This document shows, piece after piece, positions 33,260 to 47,890 of a stretch of 64,000 nt of DNA. A model generated the notes under the pieces. The model was not told where the DNA came from. It saw nothing but the letters and a program-made list of their open reading frames with translations, and ran no database searches. Made by a program: the position numbers and the translations under genes. Each line of letters starts with the position of its first letter. The first letter of the stretch is position 1. This DNA comes from Pseudisothecium myosuroides (Eukaryota > Streptophyta > Bryopsida > Hypnales > Lembophyllaceae). The stretch is taken from positions 37,105,724 through 37,169,723 of the forward strand of contig OX637287.1 of the NCBI GenBank assembly GCA_951799445.1. Direction: 5' to 3'.

Positions 33260-36017
33260 GCAGGACCAATTTCAAAGACTTGTTTTCTTTCCGAAATAGC
33301 CATGTTTACCAAACACTCCAAGGCCCAGTTAGAGAACCTGTGCTGCAATCAAGTGAGGCCAGTATGTTTTATGAGTTCCGGTAAGGATTTTGTTTTAGTT
33401 GAAGAGTGGATATTCATCTCATATGTGCAAGGAATTTAAGATTTTGATAGGTGAATCGAATATGAAAACTTCCAGAGGCAATCGCAGTTGCTTACCTATG
33501 CTGTCTCGAGGAGGGAAAATCGCAGTTTAGGTTACAGTAGTGTAACCTATTTGCGAATTGTGGTGTGCTTCTTCTGTATATTAGTGGAGCGTGATTTCTT
33601 CACAGTATTGTGTGTGTACTGCTTCTTTTGATATGCAGCAATGTGTCACGAACTTGAATTAAAATTTGGTACTACCCAAGTCAGTGACAAGGAATTTGTT
33701 AGTTTCACCCATAGAATTTAAGGTTTTAGCTTTTAGGTTACACAATTGAGCTATTCTTACATGGTTTTACTTATGTCATCTTTGAAGTGACCGCTTTTAT
33801 TTGAATGTGAAGCCTTTGTATTTGTGGAATCAATTACTTTCCATTGCCTTCCAAATTTGAGACGATGCCTCAAACTTTGGTAGGAAGTATGATAGCCTAT
33901 CATATAGTTCCTAACTTTCAACAGTGGGGTCTAGAGTATACTTGCCAATCATCACAAAGACAAAATTTGAATCCTTCTCCATATAAATAGAGACCTTCAT
34001 GTTTTGAAATTTGGCATGATTATTAAATGTTATGTTAAGATCCACCTTCAAAAAATATAGTGCAAAAGCATTTCTTCCTACAAATTTTATTGCAATTTAA
34101 AGGTGATGAAGCTAATATCTAGTTAAAAATTCCTTGGCCATCCATCACTACACATTGGGTGGTGATACAAAATTTTGTTCCCATTGCAATTGAATTGGTA
34201 GTTGAAGCATGTAGTTATTATATAGTAAATGGCAACAATTGTTGTATGGTTTTTGGATCTGTACGGTAATTGGCGGGTACCATTACTTGCAGTTCTTTGT
34301 ATGCTTGCCCTTCCCAATATGACTAAGGATGACTATGACCTTGAAAATCATTTGTCTTGTGCAAAAATCAAATTGCATGCTTATATATGAGTATAGTGAG
34401 GTAATTCTAAACGGATTTGAAAGGTATAGAACAATGCTCTATAAAAATACATGTGTCCATTGAAAATAATTAGTAAGTAATCTTATTAGAAGTGTTACAA
34501 AAGAAAATTGGAAGTTGTAAAGGGAAAAATCCAAAATAAATACATATGAAAGGAATGTAGGAACTAAAATTAATGAATCAAATATGTATTTAGAGTGCAA
34601 TTCAATAAATCAAGGCCAATTATAATATCATAATGAAATTCATTTCCATTTTCCATTCAATTTAGTAAATTCACTTTTATTCTAGATTGTATGTTATTGA
34701 TAACAATTAATTTGCTTTTGATCCAATTAATTGACATGTATCCAAAATATTTTTTCTATATTGGTTGCAAAATGAACTAGAAACATCTAAACCAAATTGC
34801 TAATTCAAAAAAGGATTATAATAACCAAAATGTTTTGGTTATCGAACACCTTCAACTCAAAAATGAAGTATTGGTACTTAGCCAATTATTATAGGCATAT
34901 TCAACTTATATAGGCAAGTGTGATTACTCCCAAACACAATGCAGCATTAGTGGAAAAAATTGGTAGCCAATAATTCTTTAAAATATTGTGTTGTTTGTTT
35001 ATCCTCATTTTTTTTCCTACAGCCATGTAAAAAATGAAATATTGTGGGAATTTTAGCTCATGGTGCAAGGTAAAATCTTGATTTTGAAAAAATAATTTCT
35101 TAAGGCCCAAAGATATATTTCTTATCCACATAATAAAATTATGAAAAGTAATTGACTAAAATGGTTTTTTACTCATAGAGAACCAAGGATAGACTTAAAT
35201 TTCCAAAAAATTAAAGATGTGTCCTTAACTGCCCCTTTGAATAATAATTTAATGATGACTTTCAAAAAATATTTAGTTATAAATATAGATCACTTCTATG
35301 TGATGGTTAGATTTAGTACCAAACTAATCAATATTTATTAAATAAATTAGAATCTAAAAATTAAAAATTCCTTCAAAAATTGATTGTGGATAGAATATTA
35401 GTGGGATATTTTCTTTAAATTTAGAACATCAAGTATAAAATGGCAATTTCTAGATTTTTATCTCTCTTTTTAAAACCCTTTTTTATAACGAGTAGTTTTT
35501 GAAGTAGAAAAAACCATTTACAATGCAATACATTAGTGGTATTTGAATTTTTTTTAAACACTGTAGAGATTAGTTTTGAATATTTATATAATAAAAATAT
35601 TAAAAGATTATTAAGAGAATCTATAAACTTTTATATGGATAAAAAAACCAAGTTCCTTTATGCCAGATGAGACATGCTCTAAACTATGTCCAACTATCTT
35701 GCCTCAGTTGTAAATAACCTAGAGGCTACCTTTGATTGGATTATTAATCCTTCTCTCATTTAATCATCCAGTTGGAACTTGATGTGGCATCTTAAACAAA
35801 CGAATTCTTACCTCCTTAATGCCTTAGGTTTTTAGACATAATCTAGATGTGTTATTGTTGTTCTAATAAAAAAAATAGACTTCAACTTCTTTGAAATTTA
35901 ACGGTTTAACCCTTAGAGGCATTGCAAGCCCCTCAGGCATTCTGAAAGTCAAAACCTAAAAATTTCACATATTTTTTATTTTAAATGTTTTTAACTTTAT
36001 CTAGAAAAAATGTAGTT
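33260..36017. other. Intergenic, no gene seen
   Basis: Composition declines to strongly AT-rich after about 33900. No supported gene. A TTTAACCCTTAGAGGCATTG sequence at about 35905 resembles a TTAA-family left end without a partner. Confidence 0.4.
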
Positions 36018-36746
36018 GGGTGATTGCACGAAACACTTGTACCATTTTCTATCACACATAGCATGATGATTACTTTTTTGGCCATAACTTTTGCATTTTG
36101 ATTCCAAATTACTCAAAATTCACAGACAAGGTACTTGTAACTATTATACACCTTGTCTAATTTTCTGAAATTTTGGAATTTTTTTTTACTATTTAATAAT
36201 AGCCCCCAATTTAATGTCACGAATGCCAATTTGGGGGGATTTAGTACTCTATTTAGTACCCATAAAAACAAAATTGGAGCTGAAATTTGGAGGAGATGGT
36301 CTTCTAGTAGACTTGTAGCTATAATTTAAAGGAATTCTAAAAACACTTAATTTTGTGTGGTGTAGAAGTCCACAAAGTAAGCTTCTTTCTACTTGCATTT
36401 CAAAACATGTAAAAAATTATTTTGGTAGTTTTTTTGATGAATGACCATCTCCATGAAGTTGCTACAGATGGAATATTTTTAAGTTTTTATTTAAGTTTTT
36501 TTCTATTTTTTATGAATTAAAACACTAAAACATCTATTTTCTTAAGATTTGGCACTATTCTAGTTCACCTACTTAGAGAATTTTTTGACAAATTTCCCTT
36601 GGTGGTTACATTCATCTTAAAGGTACACTGGCCATATTTTTTAATTTTAAAAAAAATTGGATTTCTAATATTAAAGTATTCCAGAAAAAATCATGAGTAT
36701 TGTTGTAAAACGCAACAAATAGTATAGGTGTTTTGTGCAATCACCC
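36018..36746 (+). mobile_element. GGGTGATTGCA family, copy 3 (729 bp)
   Basis: Ends are GGGTGATTGCACGAAACACT and the reverse complement of GGGTGATTGCACAAAACACC. It is the inverse of 28843-29571 over the whole length and equal in size. The flanks AGTT and TAAG do not match, so the target duplication has been lost or the flank was rearranged. Confidence 0.82.
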
Positions 36747-37009
36747 TAAGATCAATCATTAAAGATATTTTTATATACCTTTGCCAACTTATTAATATAG
36801 AAGCACTTGAATTAATATATCTCTTTTGAATACTTAACCTCTAAATTCCTAAAGAACCAAGTTGAGATAGTCCAAACTTCCAAAAATGTGAAGTTGTATT
36901 ATTAAAATCAATTTAAAAGGATAATTTATGGGATGGATATTAGTTTTGAAAACCCATATAATATAGTTGTTAAGAAAGAATAGAATAATTTTAGAAAAAT
37001 AGATGGATG

Positions 37010-37541
37010 GAATTTCCCCGGGTATGCAACTCATATATTATATACAGGGGTCATCGGCATTAAAACGGCTCAGAGGACGGCTTTTGTAAAGATTATATCA
37101 AATTAAAATGACCAAAAAGTTGGGTGAAGACCAAATTAAAAGAAAATTAAATGTAGAAAATGTTGAATTGCATACATATGACAAAAAAACTCACAATGTA
37201 CATATGAAGAAGTGAAACACCTATGCATAGTTTTAAAATTCTTTACAAAAAGTTCTCTCCAATTAAAATAAAAAATTTATTAAAAAGCCCCAAAAGTTGG
37301 GTAGCTTGTCCCATGATACATGTATTAAAAAAACTCATATAATTAGTTTTTTAATGCTATTATTGGCCCCAAAGAAATATCATTTCATATATATAATTAG
37401 GTTTCTGGATTCCTTGTTAAAAGGGCTACAAGAATTTTCTACATTAAAACAAATTGTATCCCTTGAAATTGAACTAAAATGCATTATAAGTGATTATAAT
37501 TAGGGCCATATAATATGGGAGTTGCGTACCCGGGGGAATTT
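37010..37541. mobile_element. CCCCGGGTA-ended TIR element (520 bp)
   Basis: Inverted ends are CCCCGGGTATGCAACTC and the complement of CCCCGGGTACGCAACTCCC, at 37016 and 37535, with further matching (CATATATTATATA.AGGG) inside. GAATTT flanks both sides (37010-37015, 37536-37541). No other copy was seen in the window, and I cannot assign it to a superfamily. It has no coding capacity. Confidence 0.7.
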
Positions 37542-38321
37542 CTTCATGTAAAAAGTCATAGTAGCCAAGTGCGGCAACAACAAAAAACGGATTATTTAGG
37601 ATTAACTCTTAAACAACTCAAGCTTGGTTTCAAGAGAATCTTTGACAAAAAGTGACTTTAGGAGTTTTGGAAATATTTCAACCGACTAGATATATACTTC
37701 TATAGTGAATAGGGCTTGCCAAGCACTGCATTTAGCCTGCAAAGTAAAAGCTCTGTTCATTGGTTAGTTTTAGATGCCTTGACTGCACAAACATTGGGTA
37801 AGAAGCAAGAGCCATGCGCTACTTTGAGGAGATTTTTGGTTCCCCTTTGGATTGCTTGCTAGAATGTCATTTAAAGGTTAAAATTTGGCGTGATTCGCTA
37901 AAACTATGACTTTGGTACTTTTTAGGTCGCATATCCTAAAGTTTTTAAAGCTTTGTGTAGATATGATGAGTGTCGCAAATTTGCGCCGATTCAATAAAAT
38001 TGATGATAGAAGCTTCTCAAGGAATTCTAACTTAAATTGAAGTATCTCTTGGCAGTACGGGTTTATATACATTGATTAACATTAGTGAATCAAATTGTTG
38101 TCGTGATGGCACTTGAGCAGTTTCGTCGGAACTTGACATGGGACCCAAGATAAACCAACTCTTAATTCTCATCAACCTAAATTTTATTAGATTGAGTTAT
38201 TTCTCTCTCTCAAGTTTATCAAAGTCACTTCTCTCTCACTCTCTACTAAATTTCAACAGATGCTTACTACATGTGTTTCATTATCCCTGGAAGGAGGATA
38301 TTGAGGCCAAAAAGTGGCCAA
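37542..38321. other. Intergenic, nothing recognised
   Basis: No supported gene or repeat. Confidence 0.4.
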
Positions 38322-38450
38322 ATGGATGACTTTCAAGAAATGAAGAATGCACCTATTGATCCTGATAAATTGGATCGTTTTTTGGCAAAGGACTTCAGAA
38401 AGAGCTCTTGTCCAGTTGTCCGTTCAGGATTCAATGGATCTGTGGATTGA
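38322..38450 (+). pseudogene. Short coding-like fragment, unknown
   Basis: A 42-codon frame from ATG reads a charged, globular-looking sequence (DPDKLDRFLAKDF in the middle) and stops at TGA. Coding-like text also precedes it in another frame (FHYPWKEDIEAKKWP), as expected for a decayed gene or transposon piece. No family is recognised. Confidence 0.2.
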
Positions 38451-41400
38451 TGCTAAAGGAGATTTTCAAGCCTGGGTCACTGAAAACCCAATTTTGACCA
38501 AGAGACCAACACGTCACCAATGATCATGATTTTTTCAAAATTCACGAGATTTTCAAAATCTTGTCCCCTAGCTCTTATTCAACCCCAAATTCTCCACACA
38601 TAAGTTATTCCTTTTGCAATAGTCAATGAGAGCAACTCTCATGCAGGGAAGGATATCAGTTTCAAATTATTAAAAAAATTAAAAAAAATAAAATTGGGGG
38701 AGGAAATTTTCAAGAGGAGGACTTTTGTGCCCCCCAGCACACTCAGTCGGCTTCGAGTGAGGTTGCATTTGATATTTTAGCAATTTGCAAGAGATGACAG
38801 ACAGTACTGACTGTTCAGATTGTGGGGCAGGCTCATCAGCCAGTGAGGAGGTGGTCTTGGAGTTTGACTAAAAAGGGCGTCGGATAAGTCAAGTTCTGAT
38901 CTTCTCAGTGGATCGAGTTCACACCACTGCATCCGGCATCCTCATTCTCGTGGGACTTGTCAAGCCTGGCCGTGGGGAGAATTTATTCCACAGGTGTTTA
39001 CTGTGTGTCGTCTGTATGTTTTCCATTTGTGTGATCTCGATCTCGATCAGCTAGAAAACAATACTCCGGGACTACAGTTCTTAACCTTTAGATCGCAGAG
39101 GAGCCAAAAGCGGTCACTCCAAAAGCATGTAGTTTGAAGTTTGAATAAGGGGGATTGAAATAGGTCTAGATTTGGAACTTTGTGCAACTTGGACGGATGT
39201 TCGAAGTCTTTCACCGCATCAATGAAGTGGTACAAGAATCAAGTTGCATTCCCGGCTCTGAAAAGTTCCCAAATACTACTGTACAATAAGCGCTTAAAAA
39301 TATGCAAATAATATGCAAAAAAAATACCATCAATGGACCGCTTATGCTAAAATATGACAATACACTCTTGCGTATTTACAGCAATAATACGCAATACGCA
39401 CAAGTGTATTGTCTTTGCAAAAGATTTTGTGTCCAGACTAAGACCGATGACAGAAGTCCGGAAGTTTACTAACACCGCTGTGAAGAAGATATATGTCAAT
39501 TTTTGACTTGTGGAATACCGCCAGGCGCCAGCTAGTATAACGAAAGTGACGTTACGTACATGGACTTTCATGTTCCATTGACAGCACTTCTTGGTAAATA
39601 GGGACTGGAAACTGTGACATCGATTTCAAAAGAACCGTCTGGGTCGAAAGCATTAAATTGCTTCTCAGGAGTTGCATTTGTGGCCAGCTTAACGGGCGCA
39701 CTAATCGACATTAGTACACTTTTGGAATCTGGACTTCATCGGTTCAAATACTACTGATTCATTTTGAAAGAGTTGAATTGCATCCCAAGGGACCAGTTGC
39801 AAAGGAGCCGAATATATCGTACTCTAGTGCAAGGCCGTACCAGCTAGCTCACCTGCTTGATTGGGACGATGAGGGCATAACTTATTATTCAAGTCAACGA
39901 GCTACTGATCGCGCTCCAGAACCCAGCCATTTCCAGGCGGCAGCCGAGAAGGTGCTGAAGTAAGACTACTTCTGATCATTCTCGTTCAAAGCTTCTGCAG
40001 TACGTACGAACAGTAGGCGGGTTCAGTCTTCCTTCCTTTTGCGAATATCGAGGCTGATCAAACCTTGAAATTCTAAAGACCCCAACATGCTAGAGTTCGA
40101 AGTTACAAGTTACTGTACTACCGTGCGTCGAAGCAAGGATTGGGACCAAGTGGAAGCAAGGGCAAGTTAAGAATCTAGCTGGTCGTCAGTGTCAGCCCTT
40201 CAATTCGTTCAATTCCGTGCAGTAATTTCCATTCCCGTTGACATTCAATTCTCTACATGTATATCCTGTAATTAATTGTGTCTACCGAAACAATCAAGGA
40301 CGACATTCCGTTAGCCATATACTGTACAATAGAGGCTCTGTTGACCAAAGATGAGCTCTGATTTGCTCTAAAGGTGATAACACTTATTCTCTTGACATTT
40401 CGCATTTTGGAATTGATTTTGAGATTGAAATTTAACACAAAATAAATGTGAATACTTTTAGGAGGTGCAAGTTTCTAGATTGTTGTAGGGAAAGGTTCAA
40501 GGTTCACCTGTGTGGTGAACGGAAACTATTCCTTCCTGTATGGGTGAATGGAACCACTTCCTTCCTGCATGTGTGCGTGGTGAATGGAGCTTTACGTAAT
40601 ATCGAAGCTGCAGTACTCGTACGCGTGACTCAGAGAAATTTGGCTGAGCTGAGCACCGTCAGACTATATAGGCATGGGCTTGGCTTGGCCGGCCCCAGGT
40701 GCTTGAGTGTTTGTTGTTTGTGAATTAAGATAGACAGCTAGATAAGAGGAATCATAAATATCACCCAAGTGGTTCAATTCAGTAATGATCCGACCTGATC
40801 GAGACAAGTACCTACTCAAGATAGATCCATGAACATTGTCAACAAAGTCATGTAGATATCTATGATTTGTATTCCCCTTCTGGAAGCCTTGCCCACTGCA
40901 CAACAGCTAGCAAGTGTAGAACCGACATTTGACCCAGTCAGGAGAGTTCGATTTAGAACAATTGTACGGAGCTCTAAGGCGCCGCAGTTTTCTGACAGCA
41001 TCGATTTTGATATTGTTAAATTAACGCAATGCAGAGTGGGTCTCACTATTATGTCACTCCGCTGGAAGTACAAAGCTCTAAAAACTAGGACTGGAGTACG
41101 TTTAAGCGCCTGCTATGAATGAAAATTAATTGCCAGTAATTTGTTGTGAACATCTCCCAAACTTAAGCTTAACGAGCTTGAAGTTGAGACGTGTGTGGTC
41201 TTCGACAACACCTGCTGACTTGCAATATAATTGATATGCTCCAGAAAAATGAACACTTTCAAGGAAGACAGCTTCATGATTTGAAATTGCTTATTTCGAT
41301 TGGTCATATTGTGACAAGTATAAATTACATGTATAACATCTTCATACAAATAGATTGAGTGATGGAAATAGCATGTGCTGGCTCAATTTTTTATTTATTT

Positions 41401-43986
41401 GAAAAAATAAAAATTCCCATGTTAACACTTCAAGGTCAGAAAGTGGTTTCCTTCATCCTTAAAGGGTTAATTCAAATTCAAGTTCATAGACCCACTTCCA
41501 TTTGCAATGACTCTACTGTGGAATTTCAAAGATCCAATATGGAATTTCGGACTACTTTAAAGCTGTGAAAATTTCCCAGTTTCACGTACTATGGAATCGA
41601 GTTCACGGACTCTTTAATTTCGATCGATAAATTTCTCAGGTGGATCAGTAAACTTGCTATAGGGCCTGTTTGCATACAGAGCAGAGAGCTGGGTATGCGG
41701 TAGTAGCTCCCTGGAGTCTGTCTTTGCATTTCCATCTGTCTGGTCATTTCTTCCCATTATCGACCTACACTAATAGTGATATTTCGTGTTTGTAACATTA
41801 GTTAAGAACTCTAACACTAAATGTCAACAACATGACATTACTAGTATCATCAGCGATAAATGTCAACATGAATACTATTGGTCAACTATTGTAATTTTTA
41901 GTAGTGGTCATTTTGACCTGTAGTACCTTAAATGGCAAGAATACCACTAATGTTACCAACATTGAATGTCAACTTGAGTATTTTGAGATTTAGAATGAAT
42001 CACTAATAGAATGGCTCTTTATAAATCTTACCTTCTTATCTCAAGCCATGTCTTATGAAATTAAGTCAATACAAGAATGTTTGATAAAGGGAGATTATGA
42101 GTACAAATCGAAGCAAAAATTGTGATACATTTCTTAGCAAAGCTCAGAAAGCTAGATATATGTGTAGATTTTTATTTTAGATCATGCGTATTTGCAAGAA
42201 ACACTTCACGTTTTTCCATCAAACTGCATTTTTTGGTTATAGGACTGGCAATACTATGCAGTACTACAAATACTGTGTATTAATAGCGCCCGGCAAATCT
42301 AAACCGTCGACTCAGGGCGCCTGCAGATCTAAACCGTTGATTCAGTACTATGTGGTACTACAGAGTACTATGAAGTATTATTGAAGCCACTGGGAGTAGA
42401 AAATAGTAGAAAAGAAATCTGTGGAGTTTTTTATTTTTAGTAATTCAAAAAAAATTCAAAAAAAATTCATAAAAAAATTCATTTTGCTAGAGAAGATTGC
42501 GCTTGCATTGCACCAAAAATTTCATGAAGGAAATTTTTTGCATAGAAGACTTGTAATACAATTCACAAATGAGGTTTTGATTTTTTTCACAAGAAAATTT
42601 TCATTTTTTAGGGTTGATTTTCTCATAAAAGATTGATTAAAAAATCAAATTATTGTGATTTTTTTAAGTGCAGAGTTTAATTAGAATTATATCAATTTAG
42701 AACATATATTTAGGATTTTTTTATCAAAACTAAAACTAAAAATGAAAAATGTTATTTTAGAGTTTTAATTTCAAATCTTTTTCAAAGAAGAAAATATGAA
42801 AGAATATGGTGCAATTAGGATTCAAATACATGAAGTTCCAATTGAAATATGTCATTGAGATTTGGGGTCTTTTCATAATTTGGAACAGTGTGGAAACAAA
42901 CCTTGTCAAACTCTGTTTTCTTAGTTTACATCACATACAAATCCCAAGTACAAAAATCTCATTTTATAGACAGGTATGATCAACATATATAAAACAACCT
43001 AGAAGTTAGGTTCATACTTTATACTGTAGAAATCTAAAAATTAAAAGGAAGAAAATATTGACTCCAAATTTTTAATATTTAAATATTTAAATGTCTAATC
43101 CAAACTTCACATGGTATTATGAAACACAAGCGCAAGAAGTTATAGAATCAAGTTCGCAAAGTAACAAACGCTACTAATTTGGGATTTCACAAATGGAAAT
43201 TGATCGAGATTTCTCATTGCAAAAGCATCCACAATTAGGATTAGGTTTATTGAGTCATTGATTTTTTACCTACTGATATAAGTCCTATATGCCAAAAAAA
43301 GCATTGAAAATATCCCTTAGCATTCTAAGTTCCAAAAATAAATCCAAAACCCTAGTGGCAGATTGGATATCCTTACCTAAAATAAACACTTTTTAAAAAT
43401 ACAACATTTTTTTAATACAAATTGGCATAGGAAAAAATATCACACCAAGATGTTCACAAAAAGAACAGGGAGGCATTATCCTTTGGGGTATAAACTTCCA
43501 GTATATAATATTTATGTTTTCAAAAAGTCAAGTAGGGGTAAAATGTTATACCTGGAGGGTAATGCCTTCATGTTCTTCCTATAATTAGCAAATGAAAATA
43601 GAAGTGAATGCAATTGGTTTAGAATTTTCAACCACCTTATAAATACTACAAATTTCAAACTAGAGGTCATAGGACCACAACTAAAATTGACTTTAGACTA
43701 TCTTTACTCGAACATCCTTGAAATACAAAATGCTTCAATTTTCATTGGTTGTCACAAATAACTCTTCATCTCCTGCAATTGCTTACTACTTGAAATTGTA
43801 TCATTGGATAGGCTTTGTATATAATTAGATTAGATGCCTACAAACGAGTGGTATTGCAGAAGGATATGCCTACTTTAGTTGTGACAACCAATGAAAATTA
43901 GCCCCATTAATTGAAACTTAAAAAAATAAATACATTATATATTTACAAAAAATATATTATAAATTTAATTTAAATCCCTAAAACCT
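38451..43986. other. Intergenic, no supported gene
   Basis: The part 38750-41150 has more balanced composition, and open frames overlap on both strands at 40816-41122, but no splice pattern, motif or family could be established. From about 42400 the sequence is strongly AT-rich. Around 42295-42345 ATCTAAACCGT(C/T)GA(C/T)TCAG occurs twice. Confidence 0.35.
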
Positions 43987-44318
43987 AGGTGGGTGATTGC
44001 AAGAAACATGTGTCCTATTTTGCATCACATGTTCAATCCAAAAAGTTTTTTTATTCCACAAATATTGCAAAAATAATCCAATGAATATGAAATTCAAAAT
44101 GAAGCTTCCTACGGCAATTGAAAATGTATTTGAATTATTTCAAAATTTTCAAAATTAATTAAGTAGGTGAGATTGAATTTCAAATATATGTCATACATGC
44201 GGTTTGGAGGCTTTCAATCATTAGAGGAGAATTAGGGTCCAAGGATGCCCAACTCAGAATTGGCTAATATCCAAAATAATCCTCTACAAATTAGTAAATA
44301 ATGCCAACATGGTTGTGT

Positions 44319-44697
<379 letters not shown>

Positions 44698-44718
44698 ATA
44701 GCATGGAGCCTTAGATGA

Positions 44719-44950
44719 CATTAGAGGAGATTTGAGCCTCTCGAAGACCGTTTCAGGGCTTTTTCCGATGCTGGAAAACAGCGCATTGCTGTCAGAAAAA
44801 AAATTATTAAAAAAAATCAAACTAAATAAATCTGACGTGGCAGTCGCTTAACCACGTCAGACTGATGATTTGGTAGTGTCCCAGCATTCTTGCAAAGTTT
44901 CCACAGTCCGGGAACTCGCAGTCTCTTAGAGGCCCGAATCTCCTCTAATG
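44719..44950 (+). mobile_element. CATTAG-ended MITE (232 bp)
   Basis: Ends are CATTAGAGGAGATTTGAGCC and the complement of CATTAGAGGAGATTCGGGCC. Inner TCTGACGTGG/CCACGTCAGA forms a perfect stem of 10 bp near 44831-44864. TGA occurs directly outside both ends. It lies about 20 bp from the element before it. Confidence 0.82.
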
Positions 44951-46079
44951 TGACATTAGATTTTAGAAGTGTTGCCACCAGCAAGTCATTGAAAAACAAT
45001 ATATAATAATGGCATCATTTTCTTGTCCTGGATGAATAAAATAAACATTTTTTCCATTGGTCGTACAACATGTCATGACTGTCTACATCCAAAATATACT
45101 ATTCAATTTGACATCTTCATTGCTTGAAGTGGCAAGGTGCCAACATGGACCATATTTGTACATGATAGGGACAGACAGCCGTTGCCACAAAGACCAAGCA
45201 TGAACGGGTTGTTTCCAACTCAGCTTGTTCTATTAACATTCCATTGGACCACATGTTTGATGGAAACGTGTGACAGTGACTATAAAAATGGAATTATCCC
45301 TTTTCTACATACCAAACAATTAATTTTCAAGCCAAAGTAATAGGCATGTTGAGACCCCGATTCTCCCCTAATGACTATTTAGTACCCAAAGTAACAAGTT
45401 ACAACGTCAAATTTGGGAGGCTTCTTCTTCTCCTGAAAATACACCTTCTAAGGAGAGGGATTTCTAATAGCTTGCTCAAAATGTGTTCAGTATTGGCCTA
45501 AAGTGTTCTATATTTACTATGAATTTTTCAACAGTTAAAAATGGTATTTCAATTTTTTCTTTAAGCTTCCCACATTGCTCACAACTGGCAATAATGGTCA
45601 CTTTTAATATAAATTTTTCAAGTGCATTTTCTAATTAAAAAATTGGAAATGTGGAAGTCTCTTTTTTGTGGTTAAATTGTAGCATGTGGCTCATAATAGT
45701 ATTTTAAGGTATATCTAAGGACTCCATAATACTGGTAGAGGCCCAATGTGGCTCCATTTTGCCAACATGGACTACTTTCATGACAACTTTATTATCACCA
45801 TCCATCCCTAATATCACATGATAAACGTCCACCTGTCGCTGGAGCGGTAGATTTGAAATCCAATCGACAGTTTAGATTTCATGTTCTATGCCTATGATAG
45901 TATTCACAATATCTATAGTACAAATAGTACTGGCACACAAAAAATCAAAAACACAACAAATAATATAAGTGTTTCTTGCAATTACTCAGGTAGTTAGCCT
46001 CACCATACTTATATTAAAAGAAAACTTATACCTATTTCAAAATCATTTTTCACCAACTGTTTGTGTTCAATTTTTTAAA

Positions 46080-46993
46080 CCCCCAAAGTACCAAACTCCC
46101 ATCAGGGGACACTTCGAATTTTGGACAAGCTCGTGTGACCTGAAATTTTAACCTGATTTTTTGAAACTTTTTTTGAAGATAGGGAATCACATTAGCTTTC
46201 TAAATTTATTTTTTTCAATTGGTGCCCAAGAGCAAAAGTTATGCTACTCAAAGTCAAAAAGCAGTTCGCCGGGCAAAAAAAAAAACTTTAAAAATTTGAA
46301 TTCAAAATTTATTTATTTATTCTCTCAAAGATCTTATTTTTGTCTACATTTGAAGTTTTGATTCATTCTATTTGGACTCAAAAGGAGAAAGTTATGGACA
46401 ATCTTGTTTTGGGGGCAATTTAAGCATCTTAAAAAAAAAACACTTATAGAAATCATTTTTGGATGCAATTTTCAAAAAAATTCAATTTTTTTTTGACAAG
46501 GTTAAATTTTTTTGCAAGAACAATCCCACCGTTGGGATAAAGGTTTTTTAATTCCACCTAAGAGCTATTAACAATTTAGTGTTTTGTTCAATTTTGGACC
46601 TACTTCTACTTAACAATTTTTTTATATGTGAAAATCAAGTTTTGACATTCTGAAAAAAAATTCCCTGACTCTTAACTCAAATGTTCAACATAAAAAAATT
46701 TAACTTTATGGTGTGTGGTGCAAAAAAAAATCCACAAATGGCCGTCAAAGTCATCTGAAATTGCATGAAACAGTTCAAAAAAAATTCTTTTTCCAACTTC
46801 AAATGCTAATATCTTCCAATCTGTATGGTCAAAATTCATGAAAATTTTACCACACAATCTAAGACAAGTGAAGTACAAGATCCTACACTTAGGTTCTAAA
46901 AAAACGTTTTTTTTTTGTTTTAGGGAGTGATTGCAGCAGAATTGGCAGTTTTCAATGGTTCTGGTGCCAGAAAATGCCTTGGTATTTTAGGGG
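46080..46993. mobile_element. TTAA-flanked piggyBac-like element, copy 2
   Basis: The left end CCCCCAAAGTACCAAAC lies next to TTTAAA and the right end is CTTGGTATTTTAGGGG followed by TTAA (46994-46997). Landmarks shared with 25231-26161 include CCTGATTTTTTGAAACTTTT, ATTAGCTTTC and ACCTACTTCTACTTAACAAT, in the same order. Confidence 0.75.
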
Positions 46994-46997
46994 TTAA

Positions 46998-47545
46998 AAC
47001 CCATTATTTGTGGATTCCTCTCTGCAAGGGCTATAGGATTTTGATAAGGTAGTGTGCTCTAAAAGCAAGCGGCCTCTTCAAATCGACCCTATATTTAAGT
47101 ATGAAATGGATATTAGGTGGTCCTTAAATGGACCTGTCAAGCCATTGAGAGAATCGAGAGAAAAGCATTATCTATTGTAAGAGCCAATCATTGGCCTTCA
47201 TTCACTCAAATCACTTTAGAAGTTGCAAGTGGTCAGATTTTGGAAGACCTAGGGTCACAAATAGGTGCCTACAACAGTTTTTTTTGAAAATTCATAAGTA
47301 ATTCAAAAATGATTCAAAAATATGAAACCACTTGCATTACGTTCCGCATCCATTTTTCTTTCTCTGAAAAATGATCCAAAAATAATTTTGTTTACGGAAA
47401 CCTGTGAAAAAGGCAAACCAGCCCTTAAATGGTCGCTTTTAGGCCATACTACCTTAAACTAAAATGAAATATAACACTCTACTGCATTGAATTGCATTAT
47501 ATTTGATTAAAACCAGCCTTTATAAAAACAAGAGTTGAGTATTCA
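46998..47545. other. Intergenic, nothing recognised
   Basis: No supported gene or repeat. Confidence 0.4.
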
Positions 47546-47890
47546 GGATACCAATAACGAATCTTTTCTAAAATTACAATCAAATTTGACTAAGGAACAT
47601 CCAATAACAAATCTTTTCTAAAATTACAATCAAATTTGACTAATGCACATCCAATTTGGGGATGCAACAGCCTTTGCAATTTAAATCATTTAATCACTAT
47701 ATTGACACCTCAATTGACACATGCTACTGGATGATTATTGGCACAAACTAGATGCAAGGTCCTTTAGGGATTAATCATTGTATTGACACCTTTGGGATTC
47801 AAATCATTTAATCACTATTTGACACACTCTAATGGAGGATTATTGGCATAAATTAGATGCAAGGACTTTTAGAGATTAATCATTGTACAA
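47546..47890 (+). repeat. Two local tandem duplications
   Basis: A unit of about 53 bases containing AATCTTTTCTAAAATTACAA is present twice at 47546-47655. A unit of about 110 bases containing TCATTTAATCACTAT and GATTATTGGCA is present twice at about 47676-47890, the second copy diverged by several substitutions and small gaps. Confidence 0.8.

Noticed and set aside
40816..41122. Overlapping open frames on both strands (85-86 codons)
   Set aside because: Each strand reads equally well; there is no motif, no splice context and no repeat support, so neither can be preferred.
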